From assembly GCF_000023925.1 (NCBI RefSeq), contig NC_013169.1, positions 1,860,001 to 1,924,000 on the forward strand: 64,000 nucleotides of DNA. The letters run 5' to 3'. Position 1 is the stretch's first letter. The number at the start of each line of letters is the position of its first letter. The notes beneath the pieces are model-generated. The model saw only the letters and a list, made by a program, of their open reading frames with translations. It did no database searches and was not told the DNA's origin. The translations under genes and the position numbers were made by a program. Shown here in pieces: positions 24,917-37,501 of this stretch. Source of the stretch: Kytococcus sedentarius DSM 20547 (lineage in GTDB: Bacteria > Actinomycetota > Actinomycetes > Actinomycetales > Dermatophilaceae).

Positions 24917-25284
24917 ACTGGTGGGACCCGCAGGTCATCCCGGTGGTGCTGCTGTGCGGCGCGGCGGCGGCCTTCCTGGGCAGCCCGGTGGTGGTCTGGT
25001 TCCTCTCGCACGTGGAGTCGCCGGACCCCGACGGCATCGAGCTCCCAGGCGGTCGATGGATCGGCCTGCTGGAGCGCATCGGCACGTTCGCGGCGGTCCT
25101 GGTGGGCTCGGCGCCGGCGTTGGCGCTCGTGGTCGCCGTGAAGGGGCTGGGCCGCTACCCCGAGCTGCGGACGGCCAAGAACAGCGCGGTCTCCGAGCGC
25201 TTCATCATCGGCACGTTCGCCAGCATCCTGTGGGCGTGCGCGTGGGCCGGCGTCGCACGCCTGGTGATCCACCTGCTCGGGTGA
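24913..25284 (+). CDS. small membrane protein paired with SatD-like gene (resembles the C-terminal part of DUF3307 proteins)
   Basis: A 123-residue protein with three hydrophobic segments (VIPVVLLCGAAAAFLGSPVV, RIGTFAAVLVGSAPALALVV, SERFIIGTFASILWACAWAG). LLERIGTF and SERFIIGTFASIL resemble the end of DUF3307 proteins that accompany SatD genes. The start codon overlaps the upstream stop, so both are translated together. Function unknown. Confidence 0.72.
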   Translation: MNWWDPQVIPVVLLCGAAAAFLGSPVVVWFLSHVESPDPDGIELPGGRWIGLLERIGTFAAVLVGSAPALALVVAVKGLGRYPELRTAKNSAVSERFIIGTFASILWACAWAGVARLVIHLLG

Positions 25285-25300
25285 GCGCGGGCGCACGCGA

Positions 25301-25335
25301 AGGGCGGGGCACCGCATCACGCGATACCCCGCCCT
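25301..25335. terminator. bidirectional hairpin terminator
   Basis: A 9-bp stem AGGGCGGGG (25301-25309) / CCCCGCCCT (25327-25335) lies between convergent genes (SatD pair, plus strand; L,D-transpeptidase, minus strand), 16 bases from each stop. Confidence 0.75.
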
Positions 25336-25350
25336 GCTGCGGCGACGACC

Positions 25351-26190
25351 TCAGATGGTGCTGCGGACGTCCGTCAGGCCCAGCTCGACGACGTGCTGCG
25401 GCGCGGACGAGGTCCCTGCCCCGAAGCGGCCACCCAGCGGGTCCTGGTTGGGGCCGGTGCCGTAGACCGTGATGTCGCGGTCCGAGCGGATCGCGCCCGT
25501 GGCAATCATGTGGTTCATGGCCGACACCGACAACCGGGCGCAGCCGTGGCTGTCCGGGTACGGCGGGATGAACGTGGAGCCGTGGATGGCGTAGCCACCC
25601 GGCGCGAAGAAGTACGGGCGCCACATGCGTCCCAGCTGGCCGACGCGCCATCCGGAGTCCGTGTTCCACATGCTGCGCCAGGTGCCACGCGGCGTCTTGG
25701 CGTGCGGGTACCACTTCTTGTTGTACCAGTAGCCCTTGCCGTTGCCGGTGGACGTGTTGTGCACCTGCTTGACCTGGCCGTCGACCACGTAGAAGAGCAG
25801 CTGTCGGTCGAGGTCGATCTCGATGTAGCGGCCCTTGGTGGTCTTCACCGGGATCCGCGGCTGGCGGATGGCCGCCAGCCAGGTGGAGTTGCCGACCACG
25901 CCGTCGCGGCGCAGCCCGTAGGCCTTCTGCACGGCCCAGACGGCCTGCTCGGTCTGCGCGCCGTAGACGCCGTCCGGCGTCCCGGCCCAGAAACCGGCCG
26001 AGCGGATCTTGCGCTGGAAGTACAGCACGTCGTCGTTGCGGTCCCCCTTGCGCAGCGTGCGCCGCTGCACCTGGTAGGCCGCCGACGCGCTGGACGCCGC
26101 AGCGAGGCCCGTGGCGCCGGTCGCAGCGACCGCCGCAGCGCCCGTGACCGCCTGACGACGGGTGATGGTGGGAAGTGTGGTGCGGGACAT
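25351..26190 (-). CDS. L,D-transpeptidase (YkuD) with peptidoglycan-binding domain, Tat-type export signal
   Basis: A 279-residue cell-wall enzyme forming 3-3 cross-links or linking proteins to peptidoglycan. The N-terminal ITRRQAVTGAAAVAATGATG followed by an Ala-rich stretch ending ASA is a twin-arginine signal peptide. A PG_binding_1 domain follows (LRKGDRNDDVLYFQRKIRSA to GVVGNSTWLA). The YkuD domain has the catalytic motif in YAIHGSTFIPPYPDSHGCAR followed by LS (HG ... SHGCxR, Cys nucleophile). ATG 26190 follows AGAAGGAGAGG. Two hairpins sit in the untranslated leader. Confidence 0.94.
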   Translation of the reverse strand: MSRTTLPTITRRQAVTGAAAVAATGATGLAAASSASAAYQVQRRTLRKGDRNDDVLYFQRKIRSAGFWAGTPDGVYGAQTEQAVWAVQKAYGLRRDGVVGNSTWLAAIRQPRIPVKTTKGRYIEIDLDRQLLFYVVDGQVKQVHNTSTGNGKGYWYNKKWYPHAKTPRGTWRSMWNTDSGWRVGQLGRMWRPYFFAPGGYAIHGSTFIPPYPDSHGCARLSVSAMNHMIATGAIRSDRDITVYGTGPNQDPLGGRFGAGTSSAPQHVVELGLTDVRSTI

Positions 26191-26517
26191 CGTCCTCTCC
26201 TTCTGTTCGACCGGGCCATCGCTCCGGTCAGCGATGGTCCCCTCCCCCGGGAGTCTCCCGGGTTGTCCGGCCGGTGTGTCCACCGTACGCGGAACCGCCC
26301 CGCGCGGGTAGGGCAGACGAGGTCCTGTGCGCGGACTGTGCGCGATCTGTGATGCGATGCCCGCCCGCGGGGCGACGTCCGGTCCCTCGCTGGGCGCAGG
26401 CCCACCTCCGCTCGACACCGGACCCTCCCCCGGCCCGATGGGGGATCTCCCCGTGCCCATGGGGTCCCTCGCCGGCCCGATGGGGGAACCACACCGGGCC
26501 CGACGCGGGCACTCGTC
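26191..26517. other. 327-bp gene-free region upstream of the L,D-transpeptidase
   Basis: No gene is seen. Near the transpeptidase start (minus strand) are two stems: CCATCGCT...AGCGATGG at 26217-26238, and CCCGGGAG...CTCCCGGG around 26247-26270, so the transcript has a structured leader. Further left, GGCCCGATGGGGGA occurs twice (about 26435-26455 and 26475-26495) with CCCATGGGG between. The leader does not match the c-di-AMP riboswitch core as far as can be judged by eye. Confidence 0.5.
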
Positions 26518-26820
26518 TCAGCCCATCTCCCAGCAGCGGGTGTGCCAGTGGCGCCGCTCCTCGACCCCGAGCATGCCGTCGTTGGGCCAGACCACGTAGT
26601 GGCCGGTCGACGAGGCGACCTCGTGCTGGCACCCGGGGCAGCGGTAGACCTTCAGCTCGCCGTTGCCGCGCAGGGTGCGCACCACGAACTCCCGGCCGCC
26701 GCGCCACTCGGTCCGGTCGGGCGTGTGCACCAGGCCTCCGCCCACCGGGCCGCGGGGGCTCGCGGACTGGCGGGCCCGGGCACTCCCCCGGGCCCCGCCG
26801 CGGCGTCGTGCCCTGCCCAC
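26518..26820 (-). CDS. small conserved actinobacterial protein with Cys/His zinc-like motif
   Basis: A 100-residue protein with a basic Arg/Gly/Ala N-terminus, then ELKVYRCPGCQHEVASSTGH YVVWP region and EERRHWHTRCWEMG. The CPGC and HWHxxCW elements look like one zinc site. Similar short proteins of unknown function are common in actinobacteria, sometimes loosely labelled ATP/GTP-binding. GTG 26820 is chosen because it starts two bases after the stop of the upstream dehydrogenase, consistent with one operon. Confidence 0.72.
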   Translation of the reverse strand: MGRARRRGGARGSARARQSASPRGPVGGGLVHTPDRTEWRGGREFVVRTLRGNGELKVYRCPGCQHEVASSTGHYVVWPNDGMLGVEERRHWHTRCWEMG

Positions 26821-26822
26821 GC

Positions 26823-28496
26823 TCAGGCGCCGAAGGGCAGGTCCAGCACCGCGTGGTCCACCAGGCTGGCGGCGGGCGCCAGGCCCGGCTCCTGCGTGGC
26901 CCCGAACAGCTCGGACTGCACGTCGAGCACGTGGGCGGCACCGAGGTGGTCGAGCAGGGCGAACGGCCCCATCGGGTAGCCACAGCCGTGGACCATCGCG
27001 GTATCGATGTCCTCGGAGCTGGCGTAGCCCGACTGCGCCATGAGCACCGCCTCGTTGAGGAAGGGCACCAGCAGCCATTCGACCACGAGCCCCGGCTGGT
27101 CCCGCACCACCACGGGCGTCAACCCGGCCCTCTGCACCAGGGCACGGACCGTGGCCTCCACCTCGGGCGCCGTGGTCGTGATCCGCCCGAACTCGATGAG
27201 GCGACCGTACGGCGTGGCCTCGTGGAGCACCGCCCGCAGCGAGGCCATGTGGCGCCCGCTGGTGACCGCGAGGTCCACGGTGGAGTCCGCGGTCAGGGAC
27301 ACGATCACCGCATCGGGCTCCAGCACGCGGCCCAGCTCCAGGAAGAGCGCGTCGAGCTCCACCAGGGCGGCGTCCTCCTCGAGCTCCTCGTCGTCGAGCT
27401 CGTCCCAGTCCACCTCGGTGGACTCGACCAGCTCGGCGGCCTCGACGACCACCTGCGCGCGCGACAGCACGGAGAGGTCGTCGCCGGCCTCCTCGATGCG
27501 GAGCACCTCCAGCCCCGCGCCCGAGAAGGCCTCCGCGAGCTCCCCGGCTGCGTCCCCTGCGCCGATCACGCCCACGACGGACACGTCGCGGGCCGGCGCG
27601 GCGGCGTCATCGGCGGACTGCGCGGCGGCCGCCCGGGCCTCCTCGGAGTACGGGTGGAAGCCCGCGCCGCTCTTGCGGCCCAGCAGGCCGGCGTTCACCA
27701 TCGTGGCCAGCTCGTAGGAGGGCGCATGCATGGCCTTGTGGGTCAGCGAGTGGATGACCCCGCCGATGCCGTTGCACACGTCCAGCCCGACCATGTCCAT
27801 GAGGGTGAGCGGCCCCATCGGCAGCCCGGCGCCCACGTGCATCGCGGTGTCGAGGTCCTCGGCGCTCACCGCGCCGTCGAAGTACAGCTGGCCGGAGCGG
27901 TTCATGTAGCCGTAGAGCAGGTGGTTGGCCACGAAGCCGGCCCGGTCGGCCACCACCACGGGCTCCTTGCCCAGGCGGGTGGCGAGCTCGGCCACGGCGG
28001 CCACGGCGTCGTCGTCGGTGGTCGGTGTGTGGATGACCTCCACGAGCTTCTGCACCGGCGCGGGGTTGAAGAAGTGCATCCCGACCACGCGGTTGCGGCG
28101 CTGCGTGCCGGAGGCGATCTCGGTGACCGACAGGCTGGAGGTGTTCGTGGCGAGGATCGCCTCGGGCTTGGTGGCGGCATCGAGCTTGCCGAAGATGTCG
28201 TGCTTGATCGCCATCTTCTCGGGCACCGCCTCGACCACCAGGTCCACCTCGGCGAGGTCCGCCAGGTCGGCGGTGAAGGTCACCGCATCGAGGATGCCGG
28301 CGCGGTCCGCCTCGTCCAGCTTGCCCTTCTCCACGGCGCGGGCGGTGGACTTCTCCAGCAACCCGCGGCCGCGCTCGGCCAGCTCGGGGCTCATCTCCAC
28401 GCCGACCACGCGCAGGCCTCCGCGCGCGAAGACCTCCACGATCCCGGCGCCCATGGTGCCCAGTCCGACAATTCCCACCGATGCGATCTGCGTCAT
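26823..28496 (-). CDS. 3-hydroxyacyl-CoA dehydrogenase with internal duplication
   Basis: A 557-residue protein oxidising 3-hydroxyacyl-CoA (3-hydroxybutyryl-CoA type) with NAD. The first half is canonical: Rossmann [20 protein letters not shown], active-site region [20 protein letters not shown], and C-terminal domain [20 protein letters not shown] with [17 protein letters not shown]. The second half repeats the layout ([63 protein letters not shown]) but has an acidic insert ([13 protein letters not shown]) and lost HFFNP, so it is probably non-catalytic. Comparable tandem forms occur in phenylacetate and beta-oxidation enzymes. Confidence 0.93.
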   Translation of the reverse strand: MTQIASVGIVGLGTMGAGIVEVFARGGLRVVGVEMSPELAERGRGLLEKSTARAVEKGKLDEADRAGILDAVTFTADLADLAEVDLVVEAVPEKMAIKHDIFGKLDAATKPEAILATNTSSLSVTEIASGTQRRNRVVGMHFFNPAPVQKLVEVIHTPTTDDDAVAAVAELATRLGKEPVVVADRAGFVANHLLYGYMNRSGQLYFDGAVSAEDLDTAMHVGAGLPMGPLTLMDMVGLDVCNGIGGVIHSLTHKAMHAPSYELATMVNAGLLGRKSGAGFHPYSEEARAAAAQSADDAAAPARDVSVVGVIGAGDAAGELAEAFSGAGLEVLRIEEAGDDLSVLSRAQVVVEAAELVESTEVDWDELDDEELEEDAALVELDALFLELGRVLEPDAVIVSLTADSTVDLAVTSGRHMASLRAVLHEATPYGRLIEFGRITTTAPEVEATVRALVQRAGLTPVVVRDQPGLVVEWLLVPFLNEAVLMAQSGYASSEDIDTAMVHGCGYPMGPFALLDHLGAAHVLDVQSELFGATQEPGLAPAASLVDHAVLDLPFGA

Positions 28497-28626
28497 GCCC
28501 CCACTCTCCCATCCCCGATGGGGTGGCGCGCCGCCCGGCCGACGCCAGCCGGGGTGCCGCCCACCTCCGGGGCCCGATCGGGCGCCGGGACCCTCGGCAC
28601 CGGGCGCCTCGCATAGGGTGCAGCCC

Positions 28627-29322
28627 GTGCGACTCGTGATTGCCCGCTGCCAGGTCGACTACTCCGGCGCGTTGACCGCCCACCTGCCCCTGGCCACCCG
28701 CCTGCTGGTGGTGAAGGCCGACGGCTCGGTGCTGGTGCACTCCGACGGCGGCTCCTACAAGCCCCTGAACTGGATGAGCCCGCCGTGCGTGCTCGTGGAG
28801 TCCGACCCCAGCGACGAGCAGGCCGATGCGGGCGTGGAGCGGGTCTGGACCGTCACCCACACCAAGTCCGGCGAACAGCTGGTGATCGAGATCCACGAGG
28901 TCCTCGAGGAACTGCAGCGCGACCTCGGCGTGGACCCCGGACTGGTCAAGGACGGTGTGGAGGCGCAGCTGCAGGCCCTGCTGGCCGAGCACGTCACGAC
29001 GCTCGGCGAGGGGTGGCGGCTGGTCCGCCGCGAGTGGATGACCCCCATCGGGCCGGTCGACCTGCTCTGCAAGGACGACCACGGGCGCACCGTCGCCGTG
29101 GAGATCAAGCGCCGCGGCGGCATCGACGGGGTGGAGCAGCTGACCCGCTACCTCGAGCTGCTCAACCGCGACCCGCACCTGGCCCCGGTGCAGGGCGTGT
29201 TCGCCGCCCAGGTGATCCGGCCGCAGGCGCGCACGCTGGCCGAGGACCGCGGCATCCGTTGCGTGACCCTGGACTACGACGCCCTGCGCGGCCTGGACGA
29301 CGCCGAGGGCAAGCTGTTCTGA
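28627..29322 (+). CDS. nucS: mismatch-specific endonuclease NucS/EndoMS
   Basis: A 231-residue NucS, the actinobacterial non-MutSL mismatch-repair nuclease that cuts both strands at mismatches and works with the sliding clamp. The N-terminal dimerisation domain ([20 protein letters not shown]) is followed by the PD-(D/E)XK-type catalytic domain: [20 protein letters not shown], then [23 protein letters not shown] 28627 gives the conserved RLVIA start. Its presence fits the expected absence of MutS/MutL in this lineage. The C-terminus ends EGKLF, a plausible clamp-binding tail. Confidence 0.96.
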   Translation: MRLVIARCQVDYSGALTAHLPLATRLLVVKADGSVLVHSDGGSYKPLNWMSPPCVLVESDPSDEQADAGVERVWTVTHTKSGEQLVIEIHEVLEELQRDLGVDPGLVKDGVEAQLQALLAEHVTTLGEGWRLVRREWMTPIGPVDLLCKDDHGRTVAVEIKRRGGIDGVEQLTRYLELLNRDPHLAPVQGVFAAQVIRPQARTLAEDRGIRCVTLDYDALRGLDDAEGKLF

Positions 29323-29369
29323 GGGCGCCCGTCGGGTGCACCCCGGCGCCGGGGTGACAGGCTGGCCCC

Positions 29370-30020
29370 ATGGTCAACCTCACGCGCATCTACACCCGCA
29401 CCGGCGACGACGGCACGACCGGGCTGGGCGACTTCGGCCGCACCTCCAAGGACGACCCGCGGCTGGTGGCCTACGCCGACACCGACGAGGCCAACGCAGC
29501 CCTGGGCGTCGCGATGCTGCACGCCGGCGAGCGGACGGACATCGCCGAGGTGGTGCGCCGCATCCAGAACGAGCTGTTCGACGTCGGCGCGGACCTGTCG
29601 CTCCCCCTGCGCGCGAGCTACGAGTACGAGCCGCTGCGGGTGACCCAGGAGTGGATCGACGACCTGGAGGCCGACTGCGACCGCTTCAACGAGGGGCTGC
29701 CGACGCTGCGCAGCTTCATCCTGCCGGGGGGCGGGGAGCTCTCGGCCCACCTGCACGTGGCACGCACGGTCGCCCGGCGCGCGGAGCGGGCAGCCTGGAC
29801 CGCGGTGGCGGTGCACGGGACGGACCCGGCGCAGGAGGGCGCCGAGAAGGGCACCGGAGGGGTCTCGGTCCTGCCGGGCAAGTACCTCAACCGGCTCTCG
29901 GACCTGCTGTTCATCCTCGCCCGGAGCGCTGCCGGGGCCGAGGGGGACGTGCTGTGGGAGCCGGGTGGCGGGCGCAACCAGCAGCCGGAGCGTCGTCGCG
30001 GGACCCGCCAGGAGGGGTGA
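29370..30020 (+). CDS. cob(I)yrinic acid a,c-diamide adenosyltransferase (PduO type)
   Basis: A 216-residue ATP:corrinoid adenosyltransferase that attaches the 5'-deoxyadenosyl group to cob(I)alamin. The motifs are present: N-terminal IYTRTGDDGTTGLGDFGR ATP-binding loop, YADTDEANAALGVA, RIQNELFDVGADLSLP, FILPGGGELSAHLHVARTVA RRAER region, and LNRLSDLLFILAR. The C-terminal 25 residues are variable. It stands alone, 47 bp after nucS. Confidence 0.95.
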   Translation: MVNLTRIYTRTGDDGTTGLGDFGRTSKDDPRLVAYADTDEANAALGVAMLHAGERTDIAEVVRRIQNELFDVGADLSLPLRASYEYEPLRVTQEWIDDLEADCDRFNEGLPTLRSFILPGGGELSAHLHVARTVARRAERAAWTAVAVHGTDPAQEGAEKGTGGVSVLPGKYLNRLSDLLFILARSAAGAEGDVLWEPGGGRNQQPERRRGTRQEG

Positions 30021-30034
30021 GGCGCGGGCCCAGG

Positions 30035-30105
30035 GACCCAGCGCCACCGAGTGCCCGGAACGGATGGAACACCGGCTCAGAGACCCAGCGCCACCGAGTG
30101 CCCGG
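30035..30105. repeat. 24-bp direct repeat duplicating the end of the DUF2550 gene
   Basis: A 24-bp sequence beginning GACCCAGCGCCACCGAGTGC is at 30035-30058 and again at 30082-30105, with a 47-bp period. The second copy encodes the last residues of the DUF2550 protein (GHSVAL, with GL following); the first lies just past its stop. This is a local tandem duplication of the gene's 3' end. Confidence 0.85.
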
Positions 30106-30526
30106 GCGGCAGCGTCTCCTGCCAGGCCCGCAGCGCGCGCCCGTCCCCCGGGGGCAGCGCCACGTCGAGCGTGACCTCGGCCCCGGCGAGCCTTGCCCCG
30201 GCACCCGCCTGGTCCCCGGTGAGCCGGACCCATCGCGCACTGGCACGCGGGGCCGCCTCATCGAGCCACTCGAGCTCGATGGTGGTGCGCCGCAGCGCGA
30301 GGTAGGGCGTGGTCCCGGCCCCCCACAGGCCGTGGAACTCCAGCGCGCGCGGCCCCATCCTCATGATTGCCGGGCGCGAGTCGTCCCCCCGGCGCACCGT
30401 GCACACGGCCGTGGAGTGCCCACCGGCGATGCGGATGCGCCGCCACCAGGTGAAGGCCACGAAGCAGACGAGGACGACGACCAGCAGACCGACGACGAGC
30501 TCGACGACGAGGAGAGGTTGGTCCAC
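30077..30526 (-). CDS. DUF2550 family membrane protein
   Basis: A 149-residue protein with one N-terminal membrane helix (LLVVELVVGLLVVVLVCFVAF) followed by TWWRRIRIAG and a beta-rich domain (MRMGPRALEFHGLWGAGTTP, LALRRTTIELEW). DUF2550 proteins regularly follow atpC in actinobacteria, and this one does so with 5 bp between the genes. Function unknown. The 3' end is duplicated just downstream. Confidence 0.85.
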   Translation of the reverse strand: MDQPLLVVELVVGLLVVVLVCFVAFTWWRRIRIAGGHSTAVCTVRRGDDSRPAIMRMGPRALEFHGLWGAGTTPYLALRRTTIELEWLDEAAPRASARWVRLTGDQAGAGARLAGAEVTLDVALPPGDGRALRAWQETLPPGHSVALGL

Positions 30527-30531
30527 GCGGG

Positions 30532-30801
30532 TCAGTCGGTGAGCGCGCCCGCGTCGACCTTCTCGGCCACCACGGTCACTCGGTCGCTGTCCACGGACAG
30601 GAAACCGGTGTCGATGGTCACCTCCTGCTTGCCCGATGCGGTGTGGATGCCCACGGTGCCGGAGACCAGCGCACCGAGCAGCGGGGTGTGGCCGGGCATG
30701 ATGCCGAGCTCCCCGTCGGTGGTGCGGGCCGTCACCATGGAGGCCTCGCCGCTCCAGACCTCGCGATCAGCAGCAACGAGGTCGACAGTCAGGTGGCTCA
30801 C
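30532..30801 (-). CDS. atpC: ATP synthase F1 epsilon subunit
   Basis: An 89-residue epsilon subunit, limited to the N-terminal beta-sandwich domain (VDLVAADREVWSGEASMVTA RTTDGELGIMPGHTPLLGAL region), without the C-terminal helical hairpin of E. coli epsilon, as in other actinobacteria. GTG 30801 with AGGAG upstream is chosen over an upstream start in Pro-rich sequence. It is separated from atpD by 2.38 kb holding a permease and an oxygenase plus a terminator, so it must be transcribed apart from the main atp operon. Confidence 0.93.
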   Translation of the reverse strand: MSHLTVDLVAADREVWSGEASMVTARTTDGELGIMPGHTPLLGALVSGTVGIHTASGKQEVTIDTGFLSVDSDRVTVVAEKVDAGALTD

Positions 30802-30874
30802 CGGGTACTCCTGGGGGGTCGGGGGTGGTGGGGTCACATACTACGCGGCCCCGCGCCAGTGCCTCGCCGCCCCG

Positions 30875-32200
30875 TCAGCCGGCAGCGCGCTCGCGCGGCG
30901 TCGGGTCCTGCGGCATCGGCTCCAGCGGGTCGGGCGTGGCGCCGGTGAGGTCGTTGAGCCACCGCATCAGGTGGAAGACGCCCACCGCGGCGGCCGTGCC
31001 GAGCGCGATGCCGGCGAAGGTCACGTCTCCGAAGACCCACGTGAAGTCCGCGATGCCGATCACCAGCGCCACCCCGGCCGTGGTCAGGTTGATGGGGTGG
31101 GAGAAGTCCACCCGGTTCTCCATCCAGATGCGCACCCCCAGCACGCCGATCATGCCGTAGAGCACCGTGGAGACTCCCCCGAGCACCCCGGGCGGGATGG
31201 TGGCGATGAGGGCGCCCACCTTGGGCGACATGCTCAGCAGCAGCGCGGCCAGGCCGGCCACCAGGTAGGCGGCCGTGGAGTACACCTTCGTCGCGGCCAT
31301 GACGCCGATGTTCTCGGCGTAGGTCGTGGTGCCCGAGCCACCGCCGGAGCCGGCCAACGTCGTGGCCAGGCCGTCGGCCACCAGGGCGCGCCCCATCATC
31401 GGGTCGAGGTCCTGGCCCGTCATGGAGGCCACCGACTTCACGTGCCCGACGTTCTCGGCCACGAGTACCAGCACCACGGGCACGAAGAGCGCGAGCACCG
31501 CGATGTCGAAGGTGGGCGTCGTGAACTCCGGCAGCCCCACCCAGTCGGCTGCCCGGACCCGGGCGAAGTCGACCTCGCCGCGCAGGACCGCGACCACGTA
31601 GCCCGCCGTCACGCCGATGAGGATCGACAGCCGGCCCAGCAGACCGCGCAGTGCGACGGTCGCCAGCACGACGGCCAGCAGGGTGAGGAAGGCCGTCAGC
31701 GGGGCCTTCATGAAGTTGTCCTTGGCGGCCGGTGCCAGGTTCAGCCCGATGAGGGCGACGATGGCGCCGGTGACCAGCGGCGGCATCAGCCGGGTGATCC
31801 ACCGGTGGCCTGCCAGGTGCACCACGAGGCCGATGCCGACCAGCGCGATGCCGGTGAGCACCACTCCGCCGAGCGCCCCGGACTGCCCGTGGGCGGCCGT
31901 GGCGGCACCGATCGGTGCGATGAACGCGAAGGACGAGCCCAGGTAGCTGGGGATCCGTCCGGCAGTGACCACCAGGAAGAGCAGTGTGCCCACGCCGGAG
32001 AAGAACAGCGTGGTGGCCGGCGGGAAGCCCGTGAGCAGCGGCACCAGGAAGGTGGCCCCGAACATGGCGACCACGTGCTGGGCGCCGATGCCGGCGGTGC
32101 GTCCCCAGCTCAGGCGTTCGCGGGGGTGCACGACGGCACCGGGGGCGATGGTGCGACCGTCGCCGTGCAGGCGCCAGAAGTCTGCGGATGACCAGGACAT
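30875..32200 (-). CDS. uraA: uracil/xanthine permease (NCS2 family)
   Basis: A 441-residue transporter with about 14 membrane segments that imports uracil or a related base with protons. Family motifs: QHVVAMFGATFLVPLLTGFP, the GSSFAFIAPI region, VLVLVAENVGHVKSVASMTG (transport-site Glu in TM8), GSGGGSGTTTYAENIGVMAA and NLTTAGVALVIGIADF. It starts MSWSSADFWRLHGDGRTIAP. It lies 73 bp upstream of atpC on the same strand and so may carry atpC into its transcript. Confidence 0.92.
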   Translation of the reverse strand: MSWSSADFWRLHGDGRTIAPGAVVHPRERLSWGRTAGIGAQHVVAMFGATFLVPLLTGFPPATTLFFSGVGTLLFLVVTAGRIPSYLGSSFAFIAPIGAATAAHGQSGALGGVVLTGIALVGIGLVVHLAGHRWITRLMPPLVTGAIVALIGLNLAPAAKDNFMKAPLTAFLTLLAVVLATVALRGLLGRLSILIGVTAGYVVAVLRGEVDFARVRAADWVGLPEFTTPTFDIAVLALFVPVVLVLVAENVGHVKSVASMTGQDLDPMMGRALVADGLATTLAGSGGGSGTTTYAENIGVMAATKVYSTAAYLVAGLAALLLSMSPKVGALIATIPPGVLGGVSTVLYGMIGVLGVRIWMENRVDFSHPINLTTAGVALVIGIADFTWVFGDVTFAGIALGTAAAVGVFHLMRWLNDLTGATPDPLEPMPQDPTPRERAAG

Positions 32201-32324
32201 GGGACTCCTCCGGGGAGCGGCGGGGGCGGGGCACCCGGTGGTGCGGCAGGTGCCGACGGTGCAGGCTCCGCCCGTTCGGCGGGGTGGGCAGCCGCGAGGT
32301 CGTGGTCAGTGCCACGATGAGCCC

Positions 32325-33044
32325 ATGCCGACGACCGACTCGACGACTCACGACGCGCCCGCCGCAGGGTACCCGGACTTCATCGAGGTCTACCCGAACG
32401 CGCTCTCGGGCGACACCTGCCGTGCCATCCGCGAGGCCTTCGAGGCCAGCAGCGCCCAAGCCCCCGGCAGCACCGGCGGTGGGGTGAACCCGGACCTCAA
32501 GGATTCCGTGGACGTGTTCATCTCCGACCGGCCCGAGTGGCGCGAGCTCGAAGCCGAGCTGGTGACCGCGGCGAGCCGGTGCCTGGTGCAGTACGTGCGG
32601 AAGTACCCGCACGTCCTCATCGCCCCGATGGTCTTCCACCACCAGCTGCCCGACGGCACGAGCACCCGGATCACCGAGGAGCACGTGGCGGACATGTCGG
32701 ACGCGGACCTCATCGCGATGGCCGGCACCGCACTGCGCCCCGGGGGCATCAACGTACAGCGGTACACCGCCGACGCCGGCGGCTACCCCTACTGGCACTG
32801 CGAGACGATGCCGCGCGACGCCTCCCACGAGACGCTCCACCGCCACTGCCTGTGGACGGTCTACCTGAACGACGACTTCGCCGAGGGCGGGACCGAGTTC
32901 CTGTACCAGGACCGGCTGGTGGAGCCGCGCACCGGGTCGCTCCTGATCGCACCCGCCGCGTTCACGCACACCCACCGGGGGAACATGCCCCGCGGTGGGG
33001 ACAAGTACATCGCCACCAGCTGGTTCCTCTTCCACCGGAAGTGA
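32325..33044 (+). CDS. 2-oxoglutarate/Fe(II)-dependent oxygenase-type protein
   Basis: A 239-residue protein resembling prolyl-4-hydroxylase-like oxygenases: NVQRYTADAGGYPYWHCETM, HRHCLWTVYLNDDFAEGGTE, FLYQDRLVEPRTGSLLIAPA and AFTHTHRGNMPRGGDKYIAT. The candidate iron ligands are His in WHCE (an HxE variant of HxD) and the distal His in THTHRG, with Arg or Lys for 2OG binding. The substrate is unknown. It is a single plus-strand gene placed inside the minus-strand atp region, ending at the terminator at 33114-33143. Confidence 0.82.
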   Translation: MPTTDSTTHDAPAAGYPDFIEVYPNALSGDTCRAIREAFEASSAQAPGSTGGGVNPDLKDSVDVFISDRPEWRELEAELVTAASRCLVQYVRKYPHVLIAPMVFHHQLPDGTSTRITEEHVADMSDADLIAMAGTALRPGGINVQRYTADAGGYPYWHCETMPRDASHETLHRHCLWTVYLNDDFAEGGTEFLYQDRLVEPRTGSLLIAPAAFTHTHRGNMPRGGDKYIATSWFLFHRK

Positions 33045-33113
33045 GGCCGCCCCTCCTGGGCGGGCGGCCCCTCCCGTGAGCCGGGGGTCCCCCGGGGCGC
33101 GGGGACCGACGAC

Positions 33114-33143
33114 GAAGGCCCCCACCACACGGTGGGGGCCTTC
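33114..33143. terminator. strong bidirectional terminator between the oxygenase gene and atpD
   Basis: A perfect 13-bp stem GAAGGCCCCCACC (33114-33126) / GGTGGGGGCCTTC (33131-33143) with loop ACAC. It lies 36 bases past the atpD stop and serves convergent genes, so the atp operon ends here and atpC is outside it. Confidence 0.85.
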
Positions 33144-33179
33144 TGGGTGCTGCGGCTCAGGTGAGCCGGCAGGCAATGG

Positions 33180-35607
<2,428 letters not shown>

Positions 35608-35743
35608 GTCGTTCCGCCTTCCGGTGGTGGTCAGTGCACGTTCTCATCGGTCCCGCCGAGGGCGGGCGGCCGCCGCGTCCTGCGCGCGGCCGGTGACCCG
35701 GTCACCCGGGTCGTCCGCCCCTCATCGGGGCGGTGCCGGTGGG

Positions 35744-35769
35744 GCCGGGGAGGGCGAGCCCTCCCCGGC
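35744..35769 (-). terminator. strong intra-operon hairpin between atpA and atpG
   Basis: A perfect 11-bp stem GCCGGGGAGGG (35744-35754) / CCCTCCCCGGC (35759-35769), loop CGAG, begins six bases after the atpA stop. No T-run follows. It may cause partial termination or protect the 3' end of the upstream message, helping set alpha:gamma output; that role is inferred. Confidence 0.5.
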
Positions 35770-35775
35770 GTCCAC

Positions 35776-37425
<1,650 letters not shown>

Positions 37426-37501
37426 GATCTCTCCTTGGTGGGCCGCTCGTGGGCCCGGGTCAGTGTCTCGGCCGATGTTCTGGGGGTGCGGGTGGAGGCG
37501 C

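Noticed and set aside
26191-26517. ydaO-type c-di-AMP riboswitch upstream of the L,D-transpeptidase
   Set aside because: Core conserved blocks could not be recognised; only simple stems are seen.
28501-28626. A gene between the dehydrogenase and nucS
   Set aside because: The space is too short, with no RBS or coding bias; it holds divergent promoters.
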